Source of the DNA: Ignavibacteriaceae bacterium
Lineage (GTDB): Bacteria > Bacteroidota > Ignavibacteria > Ignavibacteriales > Ignavibacteriaceae
Length of the DNA: 31,437 nucleotides
Direction of reading: 5' to 3'
Assembly: GCA_013388525.1 (NCBI GenBank)
Contig: JACAFA010000147.1
Location: 1 to 31,437 of the forward strand
The notes beneath the pieces are model-generated. The model saw nothing but the letters and a program-made list of their open reading frames with translations. It made no database searches and had not been told where the DNA came from. The first letter of the stretch is position 1. Each line of letters starts with the position of its first letter. The position numbers and the translations under genes were made by a program. Positions 24,434 to 31,437 of this stretch are shown here, piece by piece.

Positions 24434-25795
24434 TCAACCGGTTAAAGATAAACTTTCTTCAGCCATATTTACGAATCCTGTAAATTCACCAAACAATGTT
24501 GCTGAAGTTGCACGGTTTATTTTTGCTTTAACATAATCGCCGGTTTTTATTTTTTCATCAGCAGGAATTATCACAACTTTATTAGTATCAGATCTTCCGG
24601 AAAAATACTTGTCTGACTTTTTACTGTAACCTTCAATTAATACAACTTCTTCTTTGCCTATCAATTCCTGATTCAGTTCGAATGAAATCTGCTGCTGAAG
24701 ATTAATTATTTCCTGGAGTCTTTTTGCTTTTGTTTCTTCAGGCACATCATCGTCCATCCTGAATGCTTTTGTGCCTTCTCTTGGAGAATACTTAAACATA
24801 AATGCTCCATCGAATCTTACTTCTCTCATTACATCGATAGTCATTATGTGATCTTCAAAAGTTTCAGTCGGAAATCCAGATATGATATCCGTTGAGAAAC
24901 TTACTCCCGGAATAATTTTTCTTGCCTTTCCGACAAGCTGAAGATAATGCTCAATAGTGTAAGTCCGATTCATCAATTCAAGAATTCTGTTAGAACCTGA
25001 TTGAACAGGCAGATGAATATAGTTACAAATGTTGGGATGTTCTGCAATTGTGTATAATAGTTTATCTGAAAGATCCTGCGGATGAGAAGTAGTAAAACGA
25101 ACTCTAACTGAACGATCAACTGTTGCGCAGGCAGCAAGCAGGTCAGCAAAGTCTCCGCCACTGGCAGAATCTTCATCTCTGTAGGAATTAACGTTTTGCC
25201 CGAGTAAAGTAACTTCTTTAAAACCTCTTGCTGATAACTGTCTTACTTCATCAACTACAGAATTTAATGAACGACTTCGTTCTCTTCCTCTGGTAAACGG
25301 TACGACACAAAATGTGCAAAACTTATCACAGCCGCGCATAACAGAAATCCACGCCTGCAAACCATCTTCCCTGTGAGGAATAATGTCATCGTACGTTTCA
25401 GTTTTTGAAAGTTTAACACCAATTCCTTTATCACCATTGAATGCGACATCAATAAGTTCAGGCAATCTTCTGTATTCATCAGGACCAACCACTACATCAA
25501 CAATCTTTTTCTTATCAACGAGGTCTGAGCGTAAACGTTCCGCCATACAACCTAAAACACCAACAACTAAATCCGGTCGCTGATCTTTAATAGTTTTAAA
25601 GTTACCGAGTCTTCCATAAATCCTTTGCTCAGCGTTATCCCTGATACTGCAGGTATTTACAAGAACAACATCAGCATCTTCAAGATGTTTAGTAACACTG
25701 TAACCATTGTTTTGAAGAATTCCAAGCACAATCTCGGTATCAGCCAGATTCATCTGACAGCCGTATGTTTCTATGTAAACTTTATTTTTATTCAT
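24434..25795 (-). CDS. miaB: tRNA-2-methylthio-N6-dimethylallyladenosine synthase MiaB
   Basis: A 453-residue radical-SAM methylthiotransferase that modifies i6A37 of tRNAs reading UNN codons. Seen: IETYGCQMNLADTE (Cys13), NTCSIRDNAEQR (Cys49), GCMAERL (Cys83) binding the auxiliary cluster; MRGCDKFCTFCVVPFTRGRE (Cys156, Cys160, Cys163) binding the SAM cluster; FSTDIISGFPTET; and a C-terminal TRAM domain. The YGCQMN start and CxKFCTFCVVPxTRG distinguish it from RimO. It is the first large gene of the long operon and is followed by the SPOR protein. Confidence 0.97.
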   Translation of the reverse strand: MNKNKVYIETYGCQMNLADTEIVLGILQNNGYSVTKHLEDADVVLVNTCSIRDNAEQRIYGRLGNFKTIKDQRPDLVVGVLGCMAERLRSDLVDKKKIVDVVVGPDEYRRLPELIDVAFNGDKGIGVKLSKTETYDDIIPHREDGLQAWISVMRGCDKFCTFCVVPFTRGRERSRSLNSVVDEVRQLSARGFKEVTLLGQNVNSYRDEDSASGGDFADLLAACATVDRSVRVRFTTSHPQDLSDKLLYTIAEHPNICNYIHLPVQSGSNRILELMNRTYTIEHYLQLVGKARKIIPGVSFSTDIISGFPTETFEDHIMTIDVMREVRFDGAFMFKYSPREGTKAFRMDDDVPEETKAKRLQEIINLQQQISFELNQELIGKEEVVLIEGYSKKSDKYFSGRSDTNKVVIIPADEKIKTGDYVKAKINRATSATLFGEFTGFVNMAEESLSLTG

Positions 25796-25882
25796 ATTAT
25801 GATGAAAAAGATGGTCTAATATAAATTATTACCACCTGCGGTTCAATCTAAATTCTGATAAATAAATAACTTTAAAGTATTT

Positions 25883-26038
25883 TTAATTAGAGGAAAGAGC
25901 GTAAAGAATGAAGTTGATAAGTAGAAAACCTATTGTTCCATAAACAATATTAAAGATTATCCTTTTTATTTTACGATCGCGACGGATGTTTGGTTCTGAT
26001 TTATTTTTACCGTTTAATTTTACAAAGCCGAATATCAT
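25883..26038 (-). CDS. Possible 51-residue single-pass membrane protein
   Basis: A small frame (ATG 26038, stop TAA 25883) encodes a basic, polar N-terminus with NKSEPNIRRDRKIKRIIF and then a hydrophobic helix IVYGTIGFLLINFILYALSSN at the C-terminus. The charge step fits a tail-anchored small membrane protein with the basic part in the cytoplasm. No ribosome site is evident (CTATAAA precedes the ATG) and no family is recognised, so it may be non-coding. It lies in the 516-nt gap between miaB and a terminator; the rest of the gap (26039-26238) shows no further convincing coding frame. Confidence 0.5.
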   Translation of the reverse strand: MIFGFVKLNGKNKSEPNIRRDRKIKRIIFNIVYGTIGFLLINFILYALSSN

Positions 26039-26238
26039 TTTATAGTTTAATAATACTAAATGTTTATTTGATGCGTTAACTTAAACAATTCCTGATATAA
26101 TTTCAGCTGCAATCCCTGTGCCTTTAAGTTAATAGTCAGCAGAGTAAAATAATAGAGGATTAAGATAAGTCAGTAAGTAATTTTTTCTTTACAGAACTTA
26201 AGATAAGATGTTATTACTTCAACTGAGAAAAAAATAAA

Positions 26239-26291
26239 AAACCCCTCCTGTAAATTCCGGCAATTCCGAGTTTTTATTCAAAGAGGGGTTT
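26239..26291 (-). terminator. Hairpin terminator of the 26312-27604 cargo gene
   Basis: A 9-bp stem (AAACCCCTC / GAGGGGTTT) with a 35-nt loop is followed on the minus strand by TTTTTTATTTTTTT. It begins about 20 nt after the stop at 26312. Confidence 0.78.
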
Positions 26292-26311
26292 AAAAAAGAG
26301 TTAGAGTATTT

Positions 26312-27604
26312 TTACTTGATTAAAGTCATCTTCCTCACTTCAGAAAACTGTCCGGCATCAAGCTTATAAAAATATATTCCGCTGTTCAGTTCACTTGCAT
26401 CAAAATTAATTGTATAAACTCCTGATTCCATATTCTGATTTAAAAGAGTTTTTACTTCCTGCCCGAGTGTATTAAATATCTTCAAAGTTACGTTTGAACT
26501 TTGTGGAACAGAAAATTTAATAGTTGTGCCGGGGTTAAAAGGATTCGGATAGTTCTGAGCAAGTTCAAATTGAACCGGAGATATAACTTCTGCATTAACT
26601 TCATTGGAGTAGGAAAATGATCCATCAAAATCGACTTGTTTCAGTCGATAAGTATAATTGCCTGCAGAAAGATTGGCATCAACAAACTTGTAAGTTCTTG
26701 TTTCAGCGGTTGTGCCAGATCCCGGAACAAAACCAATAGTTGTAAACTCATTTCCTGCGACTGATCTCTGAACTTCGAAACCTTTGTTGTTTATTTCCGT
26801 AGCCGTTGACCAATTCAGTATTACATTACTGCCATCTACAGATGAAGTAAATGAAGTCAACTCAACCGGAACGAGCTGATCCCAAAGAGTTGATACTCTT
26901 ATGCCATCAACCAAAACAGAATAAGCCTGAGCTCCCTGACGAAGAGCGATTGCGTCTATGACATCCTGTCCGCTAGTTGCAGTATTTGTTACTTCAGGTG
27001 TACCTGCCTGAACTTCACTTTGGGGAACTCCTGAACTGATTACCCAAAGTTTGCATTCATCTGCACCACCTGTATTGATAGTATATTTGACAAATACGAG
27101 ATAGGTTGTATTATAACTAAAATTAGTTGTACCCATCGTTGCGGTTGATGTATTACTCATTCCAAATCTTAAATTTCCACCAACATCCTGAACATAAACT
27201 CTGGCAGCAAAAAGAGTGAATGCAGTCGGAGAAACTCTGTTGCCTATATGAATGAAATAATCTTGTGTTGCAGAAGCCGAAGCAACGTTTACAAGAAATG
27301 AATAATAAATTACATCGCCGTTTGTATTTAGTGAATCAAAACCACGATTAACATCCTCTCTTGAACCAGAACCACCCTGAACGTTAACATGATTACCAAT
27401 ACCTGAGGATGGATAACCAGTATAAGTTAAGCTGCCGGTTTGCACAAGAATAGTTAAACCAGTACCGCTGTGTTTTGTCCAACCGTGACCGGTTAATGAA
27501 TCACCCGCCGGGTAATTAAAATCCTCAACCAATATTTGTCCAAAAGACAAACTCAGCGGAAGAATTAGAAAAGAAAGTATTAAAAGTAAATATGATTTTT
27601 TCAT
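26312..27604 (-). CDS. Secreted T9SS cargo protein with lectin-like N-terminal domain
   Basis: 430 residues. Start ATG 27604 with GGAGGG upstream. Signal peptide (LLLILSFLILPLSLSFGQ), then about 210 residues of beta-rich sequence beginning ILVEDFNYPAGDSLTGHGW and continuing with strands such as IHIGNRVSPTAFTLFAARVYV, suggesting a concanavalin-like jelly roll, unproven. The fibronectin-III-like module VPVELTSFTSSV...ILNWSTATEINNKGFEVQR follows, then the T9SS C-terminal domain (LAQNYPNPFNPGTTIKFSVP; ends KMTLIK). The C-terminal half is closely related to those of the 14207 and 27762 genes, while the N-terminal halves are unrelated. Role unknown, possibly carbohydrate binding at the surface. Confidence 0.83.
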   Translation of the reverse strand: MKKSYLLLILSFLILPLSLSFGQILVEDFNYPAGDSLTGHGWTKHSGTGLTILVQTGSLTYTGYPSSGIGNHVNVQGGSGSREDVNRGFDSLNTNGDVIYYSFLVNVASASATQDYFIHIGNRVSPTAFTLFAARVYVQDVGGNLRFGMSNTSTATMGTTNFSYNTTYLVFVKYTINTGGADECKLWVISSGVPQSEVQAGTPEVTNTATSGQDVIDAIALRQGAQAYSVLVDGIRVSTLWDQLVPVELTSFTSSVDGSNVILNWSTATEINNKGFEVQRSVAGNEFTTIGFVPGSGTTAETRTYKFVDANLSAGNYTYRLKQVDFDGSFSYSNEVNAEVISPVQFELAQNYPNPFNPGTTIKFSVPQSSNVTLKIFNTLGQEVKTLLNQNMESGVYTINFDASELNSGIYFYKLDAGQFSEVRKMTLIK

Positions 27605-27680
27605 ATTTGCCCTCCGATTAGATTTATTAATAAATTATTTATTAGAACTGGATTGATGGTTGAAAAATACAGAAAAAAAG

Positions 27681-27714
27681 AGGAGAATGAAAAGCGTTTA
27701 CTATTCATCCTCCT
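27681..27714 (-). terminator. Probable terminator of the protease gene
   Basis: AGGAG-A-ATGAA pairs with TTCAT-C-CTCCT (10 pairs with one mismatch, 12-nt loop). On the minus strand it is followed by CTTTTTTT. It lies about 50 nt beyond the stop at 27762. Confidence 0.6.
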
Positions 27715-27761
27715 GAAATAATTATGATGGGATAGAATTTAACGAAAACTTAATACTGAGT

Positions 27762-30119
27762 TTATTTGATGAGAAGCATTTTTCGGTTTTCAACTTTACT
27801 TTCTGTCTCGAGACGATAAAAATAAATTCCGCTGGAAAAGTTTTCTCCGTTGAATTCTGATTCATATAATTTTCCAGCTTCGGCTGTACCGTTGAACAGT
27901 ACTGCTACTTCATTGCCAAGAACATCATAAATAATAAGTTTCGCTGATTGAGTTTCTGCTAATGCAAATTTTATTGTTGTAGTAGGATTAAACGGATTTG
28001 GATAATTCTGTTCAAGCACAAATCCACCCGGAATACTTCCCGCATCAACTTCAATTACTTTCGAATACTCAAACTTACCGTCAGTGTCAATCTGCTTTAA
28101 GCGATAAGAATATTTTCCCCCATAAACACTGTTGTCAACAAAAGAATAATCCTTTGGTGAATTTGAATTACCGTGTCCTTCAACGAAGCTTATCTTTTCG
28201 AATTGCGGATTCTGGATTTCGGATTTCGGATTTTCGGAGCGTTCGATCTCAAATCCGTAGTTGCTGACTTCAGTCTCAGTTCTCCAATTAAGCTGAACAC
28301 CACCACTCTTCAAAACTTTGGCAGTGAAAGAAGATAGTTCGACGGGGAGAGCACCATCAAAAATATTTAATGCATCACCTCTTCCATAACCAAACACATT
28401 ATCATAACCTCCTGATCCAAGATCAACAGGCCAATCATATAACAATTGTTTTACCTCATTTGCAGTTTGTGAGAGATCAAAGCTCCAGGCTTGTGCAAGA
28501 ATAGCGACTATATGCGGCGCTGATGCAGAAGTACCATAAAATGGTGAAGGAAAACCACCTGCTCCAGTTATAGTTACTCCATTTACACCAACGACTTTAG
28601 GAGTCTGTCTTGATTCTGCAACTGGATACGCAATAGTGGATGGGCCTTGTGATGAAAAAAATTCAATTGTGCCTGGTGTATTCCATCTAACAGCACCTAC
28701 TGATACAACACTATTAACAGCTGGATGACCAAAGATTGCATCCTGTGCTTTTATATTATTTGAATAGTTAGTTGGTGCATAAATAAAAACCTCAAGATTA
28801 ACCGGGCTACCAGAATACTGATTTACAATGATTGCATAATTATAAGAAGTTGGACCTCCAACTGGTCGAGTATAAATAATGTGTTCTAAAGGGTCCTGTG
28901 TCCCCGATTGTACATTTTCACTAAATGCAACGGTTGTTGAAGTTCCTAAATTATAAAGATACAAATCATAATCGTTTCCCGACCCACCGTATGGATCATC
29001 CCATTGAAGAATAATTATTGCCTGTTGACCAACTGATAAAGGTAAATAAAGATAATAACCAGATGTTCCCCCTTCACTAAAATCATGTTGAGTTGAAGAT
29101 GGAATAGGATAATAACCTCCCTGATAATGTGAATCTCCTGAATTACCCGCGGATGAAACATAAATGATATCATTTGCATTTATGACTGAATTTATGTGGG
29201 ATGCAACTATCCCATCTTCATAGAATGGTTCTAATAACCAACCGATATCATCACAGATAATATCACACCCCGCTGTTATGAGATCATCAATAGCAGAATT
29301 GAAAGCTACAGTATTCCCTCCTAAGTCGTGGAAAAACAATTCAGCACCCGGTACCATATCGTGCACGATTTCAAGCATAGCTGTACCTTCATCCCCGCCA
29401 TAAGTATTACTCAACACTGTTAATCCCAAACCATCAAGTGGTAAGTCACCACTTGCCTGAGCAGTCGCCCGGGTATCAACACCATCAGAGATGATTCCCA
29501 CTTTTACTCCGGTTCCATTCTCACCATAAGTTGTCCGAACATTTGAAGTGCGGTGAACAGCATCACCTTCTGTATTTACCGATCCAGTTCTTCTAATCGG
29601 GGGCATAACGGTTCGTATAATTCTCACTGCATCCATTGAAGCTAAAGATTCGAGGTTTTTTACTTTTACCCAGGCTACAGCCAAATTATTTTTCTCATCC
29701 CTGTCAGTAATTTCTTCAGAAAAACTATTAACTATTGAGGTTGAATTGCCAGGATTCAAATAAACATAAACATATACAACCCCTTCACTGATTCTGTCAT
29801 CAAAATTATTAGCTTGTTCGAATGGTTTAAACTGCTTTAAAGTTATCATCGTTTTAGAGTGGTTTTCAATAGAAGTGGCTTCGGGTAAAAATTCAGATTT
29901 GAGAAGCTGCAACAAATCAGTTGAAAGCTTTTTCTCTGAGTTATTCAGATTTGATTTAAGATATTGTAACCTATTAAACTCAATATCTGATTCTAAATTG
30001 ATGATAATGTTTTTGCTCGAATCATCTAGTAATCCTGTCTGATGGTTTAAATCTACCTGGGCAAAAGAATTAATAATTAAGACATTTATAAAAATGAAGA
30101 TTAGTATATATCGCTTCAT
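27762..30119 (-). CDS. S8/subtilisin-fold secreted peptidase with T9SS sorting domain, non-canonical triad
   Basis: 785 residues. Signal peptide (ILIFIFINVLIINSFAQ), prodomain-like region (about 20-195), then a subtilisin-type domain (about 200-590). Ser531 sits in a clear GTSASAPH motif and Asn326 (SSAGNSGD) matches the oxyanion Asn. The usual first motif (D-(S/T)-G) reads GIISDGVD (Ser211, Asp212), and the usual HGT motif reads DEGTAML, with Glu244 in the His place. Residues about 340-450 are an inserted beta domain containing WDDPYGGSGNDYDLYLYN, like a pre-peptidase C-terminal fold. A fibronectin-III-like module (LPVELSSFTAKV) and a T9SS domain (LEQNYPNPFNPTTTIKFAL; ends KMLLIK) complete it. 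Probably an outer-surface or secreted enzyme; activity is uncertain given the triad. Confidence 0.87.
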   Translation of the reverse strand: MKRYILIFIFINVLIINSFAQVDLNHQTGLLDDSSKNIIINLESDIEFNRLQYLKSNLNNSEKKLSTDLLQLLKSEFLPEATSIENHSKTMITLKQFKPFEQANNFDDRISEGVVYVYVYLNPGNSTSIVNSFSEEITDRDEKNNLAVAWVKVKNLESLASMDAVRIIRTVMPPIRRTGSVNTEGDAVHRTSNVRTTYGENGTGVKVGIISDGVDTRATAQASGDLPLDGLGLTVLSNTYGGDEGTAMLEIVHDMVPGAELFFHDLGGNTVAFNSAIDDLITAGCDIICDDIGWLLEPFYEDGIVASHINSVINANDIIYVSSAGNSGDSHYQGGYYPIPSSTQHDFSEGGTSGYYLYLPLSVGQQAIIILQWDDPYGGSGNDYDLYLYNLGTSTTVAFSENVQSGTQDPLEHIIYTRPVGGPTSYNYAIIVNQYSGSPVNLEVFIYAPTNYSNNIKAQDAIFGHPAVNSVVSVGAVRWNTPGTIEFFSSQGPSTIAYPVAESRQTPKVVGVNGVTITGAGGFPSPFYGTSASAPHIVAILAQAWSFDLSQTANEVKQLLYDWPVDLGSGGYDNVFGYGRGDALNIFDGALPVELSSFTAKVLKSGGVQLNWRTETEVSNYGFEIERSENPKSEIQNPQFEKISFVEGHGNSNSPKDYSFVDNSVYGGKYSYRLKQIDTDGKFEYSKVIEVDAGSIPGGFVLEQNYPNPFNPTTTIKFALAETQSAKLIIYDVLGNEVAVLFNGTAEAGKLYESEFNGENFSSGIYFYRLETESKVENRKMLLIK
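28206..28237 (-). repeat. Heptanucleotide tandem repeat inside the protease's Fn3-like module
   Basis: On the minus strand GAAATCC-type units recur with a 7-bp period (about four copies, degenerate ends), encoding ENPKSEIQNPQ. The insert lies just after YGFEIER, the same loop that holds the TTCAAAA repeat of the 14207 gene. Confidence 0.65.
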
Positions 30120-30277
30120 AAATTAATTCCCAAATTGTGTATAATTGTTTTATTTATCAATTAAAAAACCAGAAATTCAATTCATTTATACAAAAAAGAA
30201 CTAATCTGTTAACACTCTCGTTTAAATAATTACATAAATTAGATACACAAAAACGTATTTTTTCTAACTGAGCAATT
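30120..30277. promoter_or_regulatory. Divergent intergenic region between the protease and SDR genes
   Basis: This 158-bp AT-rich gap must hold the promoters of both outward-facing genes. TATAAT-like TGTATAATTG occurs at about 30137-30146, but no matched -35 box is convincing. No terminator and no gene were seen. Confidence 0.4.
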
Positions 30278-31192
30278 ATGAAAAAAATAGTCATAACCGG
30301 CGCAACAGGTTCAATCGGGAGAAATCTTGCACAGCAATTATTAGCAAGAGGTGATGAAGTTATTGTCTTCACCCGAAAATCTAAAACACCTATCTTAAAA
30401 TTATCAGGTAAAATCAAAATTATCAAATGGAATTACGAATCCATCGCTGCGTGGTTGCATGAATTAGAGGACGTGGATGTTATAGTTCATCTTGCAGGTG
30501 CAAATCTTGTTGCAAAGAGATGGAATGATGAATATAAAAAACTTGCATACGACAGTAGAATCATCAGCACAAGAAATTTAGTTGAAGCAATAAAATTACT
30601 CGAGAAAAAACCGAAAGCTTTCATTTGTTCGTCTGCAGTTGGAATTTACGGCAACCGTTATGATGAAGTGCTTGATGAAAACAGTTTAACTGGAAATGAT
30701 TTTATGGCTGCAATTTGTAAAGACTGGGAGAAAGAAGCTGCAAAGGTTGAACAACATGGTGTAAGAAGAGTTTCGGTCAGAACCGGTTTAGTGATGATGA
30801 AAGATGATGGTGTTCTAAAAAAAATGTTACTGCCGTTCAAACTATTTATTGGAGGTCCGCTTGGAAACGGCAGACAATGGTTTCCGTGGATACATATTAA
30901 TGACATTGTTGGTATTTATATTCATGCAATTGATAATGTAAGTGTTTCTGGTGCTATCAATGGAGCTTCACCGGGGATAGTAACAATGAAAGAATTTGCA
31001 AAAACTCTTGGCAAAGTACTAAAGAGACCATCTTTCTTCTCTGTTCCAAAATTTGTAATGAAGATTGCAACAGGTGAGATAGCTGATTATGCAGTGATGA
31101 GCCAGAGAACATCCGCAAATAAAATTCTGAAGCTGGGTTATAATTTTAAGTTTGAGAATTTAGAGACAGCTTTGAGGGATTTGCTGAAGTAA
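30278..31192 (+). CDS. TIGR01777-family NAD(P)-binding oxidoreductase (SDR, epimerase-like)
   Basis: 304 residues, the only complete plus-strand gene. Extended SDR fold: the N-terminal ITGATGSIGRNLAQQLL (Gly-rich NAD(P) motif), VHLAGANL and FICSSAVGIYGNRYDE (Ser...Tyr of the active site region, with YG). The C-terminal DUF1731 segment ends SANKILKLGYNFKFENLETA (FxYP/FxF-type tail). These features define TIGR01777 (YfcH-like), whose substrate is unknown. It sits divergent from the protease gene and convergent with ahcY, and is not obviously part of any operon. Start ATG 30278 has no clear ribosome site. Confidence 0.92.
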   Translation: MKKIVITGATGSIGRNLAQQLLARGDEVIVFTRKSKTPILKLSGKIKIIKWNYESIAAWLHELEDVDVIVHLAGANLVAKRWNDEYKKLAYDSRIISTRNLVEAIKLLEKKPKAFICSSAVGIYGNRYDEVLDENSLTGNDFMAAICKDWEKEAAKVEQHGVRRVSVRTGLVMMKDDGVLKKMLLPFKLFIGGPLGNGRQWFPWIHINDIVGIYIHAIDNVSVSGAINGASPGIVTMKEFAKTLGKVLKRPSFFSVPKFVMKIATGEIADYAVMSQRTSANKILKLGYNFKFENLETALRDLLK

Positions 31193-31198
31193 TAAGAA

Positions 31199-31222
31199 AG
31201 AGACGCAAATGAATGCGTCTCT
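31199..31222. terminator. Hairpin between convergent SDR and ahcY genes
   Basis: A perfect 9-bp stem (AGAGACGCA / TGCGTCTCT) with a 6-nt loop lies 7 nt after the SDR stop and 13 nt from the ahcY stop. On the minus strand TTTCTTATT follows, so it mainly serves ahcY; on the plus strand ATAACTTT is weaker but may serve both. Confidence 0.75.
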
Positions 31223-31234
31223 ATAACTTTAATT

Positions 31235-31437
31235 TTAATACCTGTAATAATCAGGCTTATAAGGACCTTCAACAGGAACACCAATATATTCAGCCTGATC
31301 TGGTCTCAGAACGTCAAGCTCGGCGCCGACTTTTGCCAGATGCAAACGTGCAACCATTTCATCAAGATGTTTCGGTAAAGTATAAACTTTATTTTCATAC
31401 TTATCATGATGATTCCAGAGTTCAATCTGTGCAAGAA
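31235..31437 (-). CDS. ahcY: S-adenosylhomocysteinase, C-terminal end (runs off the right edge)
   Basis: The last 66 full codons of a frame open to the right edge. They read with near-perfect match to the C-terminus of S-adenosylhomocysteine hydrolase: [19 protein letters not shown], then [20 protein letters not shown] and the terminal YYRY. This NAD-dependent cytosolic enzyme splits S-adenosylhomocysteine to adenosine and homocysteine, recycling methyl-transfer by-product. The conserved C-terminal tail closes over NAD of the neighbouring subunit. The stop is TAA at 31235-31237, close to a shared terminator. Confidence 0.95.
   Translation of the reverse strand, partial: LAQIELWNHHDKYENKVYTLPKHLDEMVARLHLAKVGAELDVLRPDQAEYIGVPVEGPYKPDYYRY

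Noticed and set aside
25264..25488. Open frames overlapping miaB on the same strand in another frame, and similar short frames elsewhere
   Set aside because: They lie fully inside well-supported genes and show no domain, start signal or composition of their own.

Overview
The window looks like chromosome from a free-living member of the Ignavibacteria or a close relative in the Bacteroidota/Chlorobi (FCB) group. It is AT-rich. Four large secreted proteins end in the 'NYPNPFNPTTTIKYS'-type C-terminal sorting domain of type IX secretion (T9SS) cargo. The order miaB, sigma-54 activator, lptE also fits this group. The assignment rests on protein motifs read by eye, not on a database search. Almost every gene is on the minus strand; the only complete plus-strand gene is an SDR oxidoreductase near the right end.

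Layout by coordinate (transcription runs right to left). 1-2237: start of an MlaE-type lipid-transport permease, yraN, rnhB and a UbiA-family prenyltransferase. 2419-10550: a tightly packed run of envelope and housekeeping genes. It encodes a CPBP membrane protease, a zinc-ribbon/DUF2007 protein, CdsA, RimO, a GWxTD-domain exported protein, a PfkB sugar kinase, an Omp85/BamA-like outer-membrane protein and a two-domain iron-sulfur protein (Fer4_19 plus CDGSH). 10677-16300: two large secreted beta-propeller-type proteins with T9SS sorting domains; the first is split by an in-frame TGA. 16481-26038: a probable operon of about 9.5 kb ending at a hairpin terminator. In transcription order it encodes a possible 51-residue membrane protein, MiaB, a TPR/SPOR lipid- or wall-associated protein, an MBL-fold hydrolase, a sigma-54 activator without receiver domain, LptE, a processive family-2 glycosyltransferase, a TPR protein, 3-methyladenine glycosylase, a heptosyltransferase-like GT9 and a DUF3108 protein. 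26312-30119: two more T9SS cargo proteins, one of them a subtilisin-fold protease with an altered catalytic triad. 30278-31437: a TIGR01777 SDR oxidoreductase convergent with the 3' end of S-adenosylhomocysteinase.

The common theme is the cell envelope: lipid synthesis and transport (CdsA, MlaE, UbiA-like), outer-membrane assembly (LptE, BamA-like), surface glycan synthesis (GT2, GT9) and surface or secreted T9SS proteins. No phage, CRISPR, tRNA, rRNA or insertion sequence was recognised. I found no clear new multi-gene system. The most notable points are the nonsense-interrupted 14-blade propeller gene, an internal start with a strong ribosome-binding site in the Fer4_19-CDGSH gene, the non-canonical protease triad, and heptanucleotide repeats inserted at the same loop of two paralogous secretion modules.
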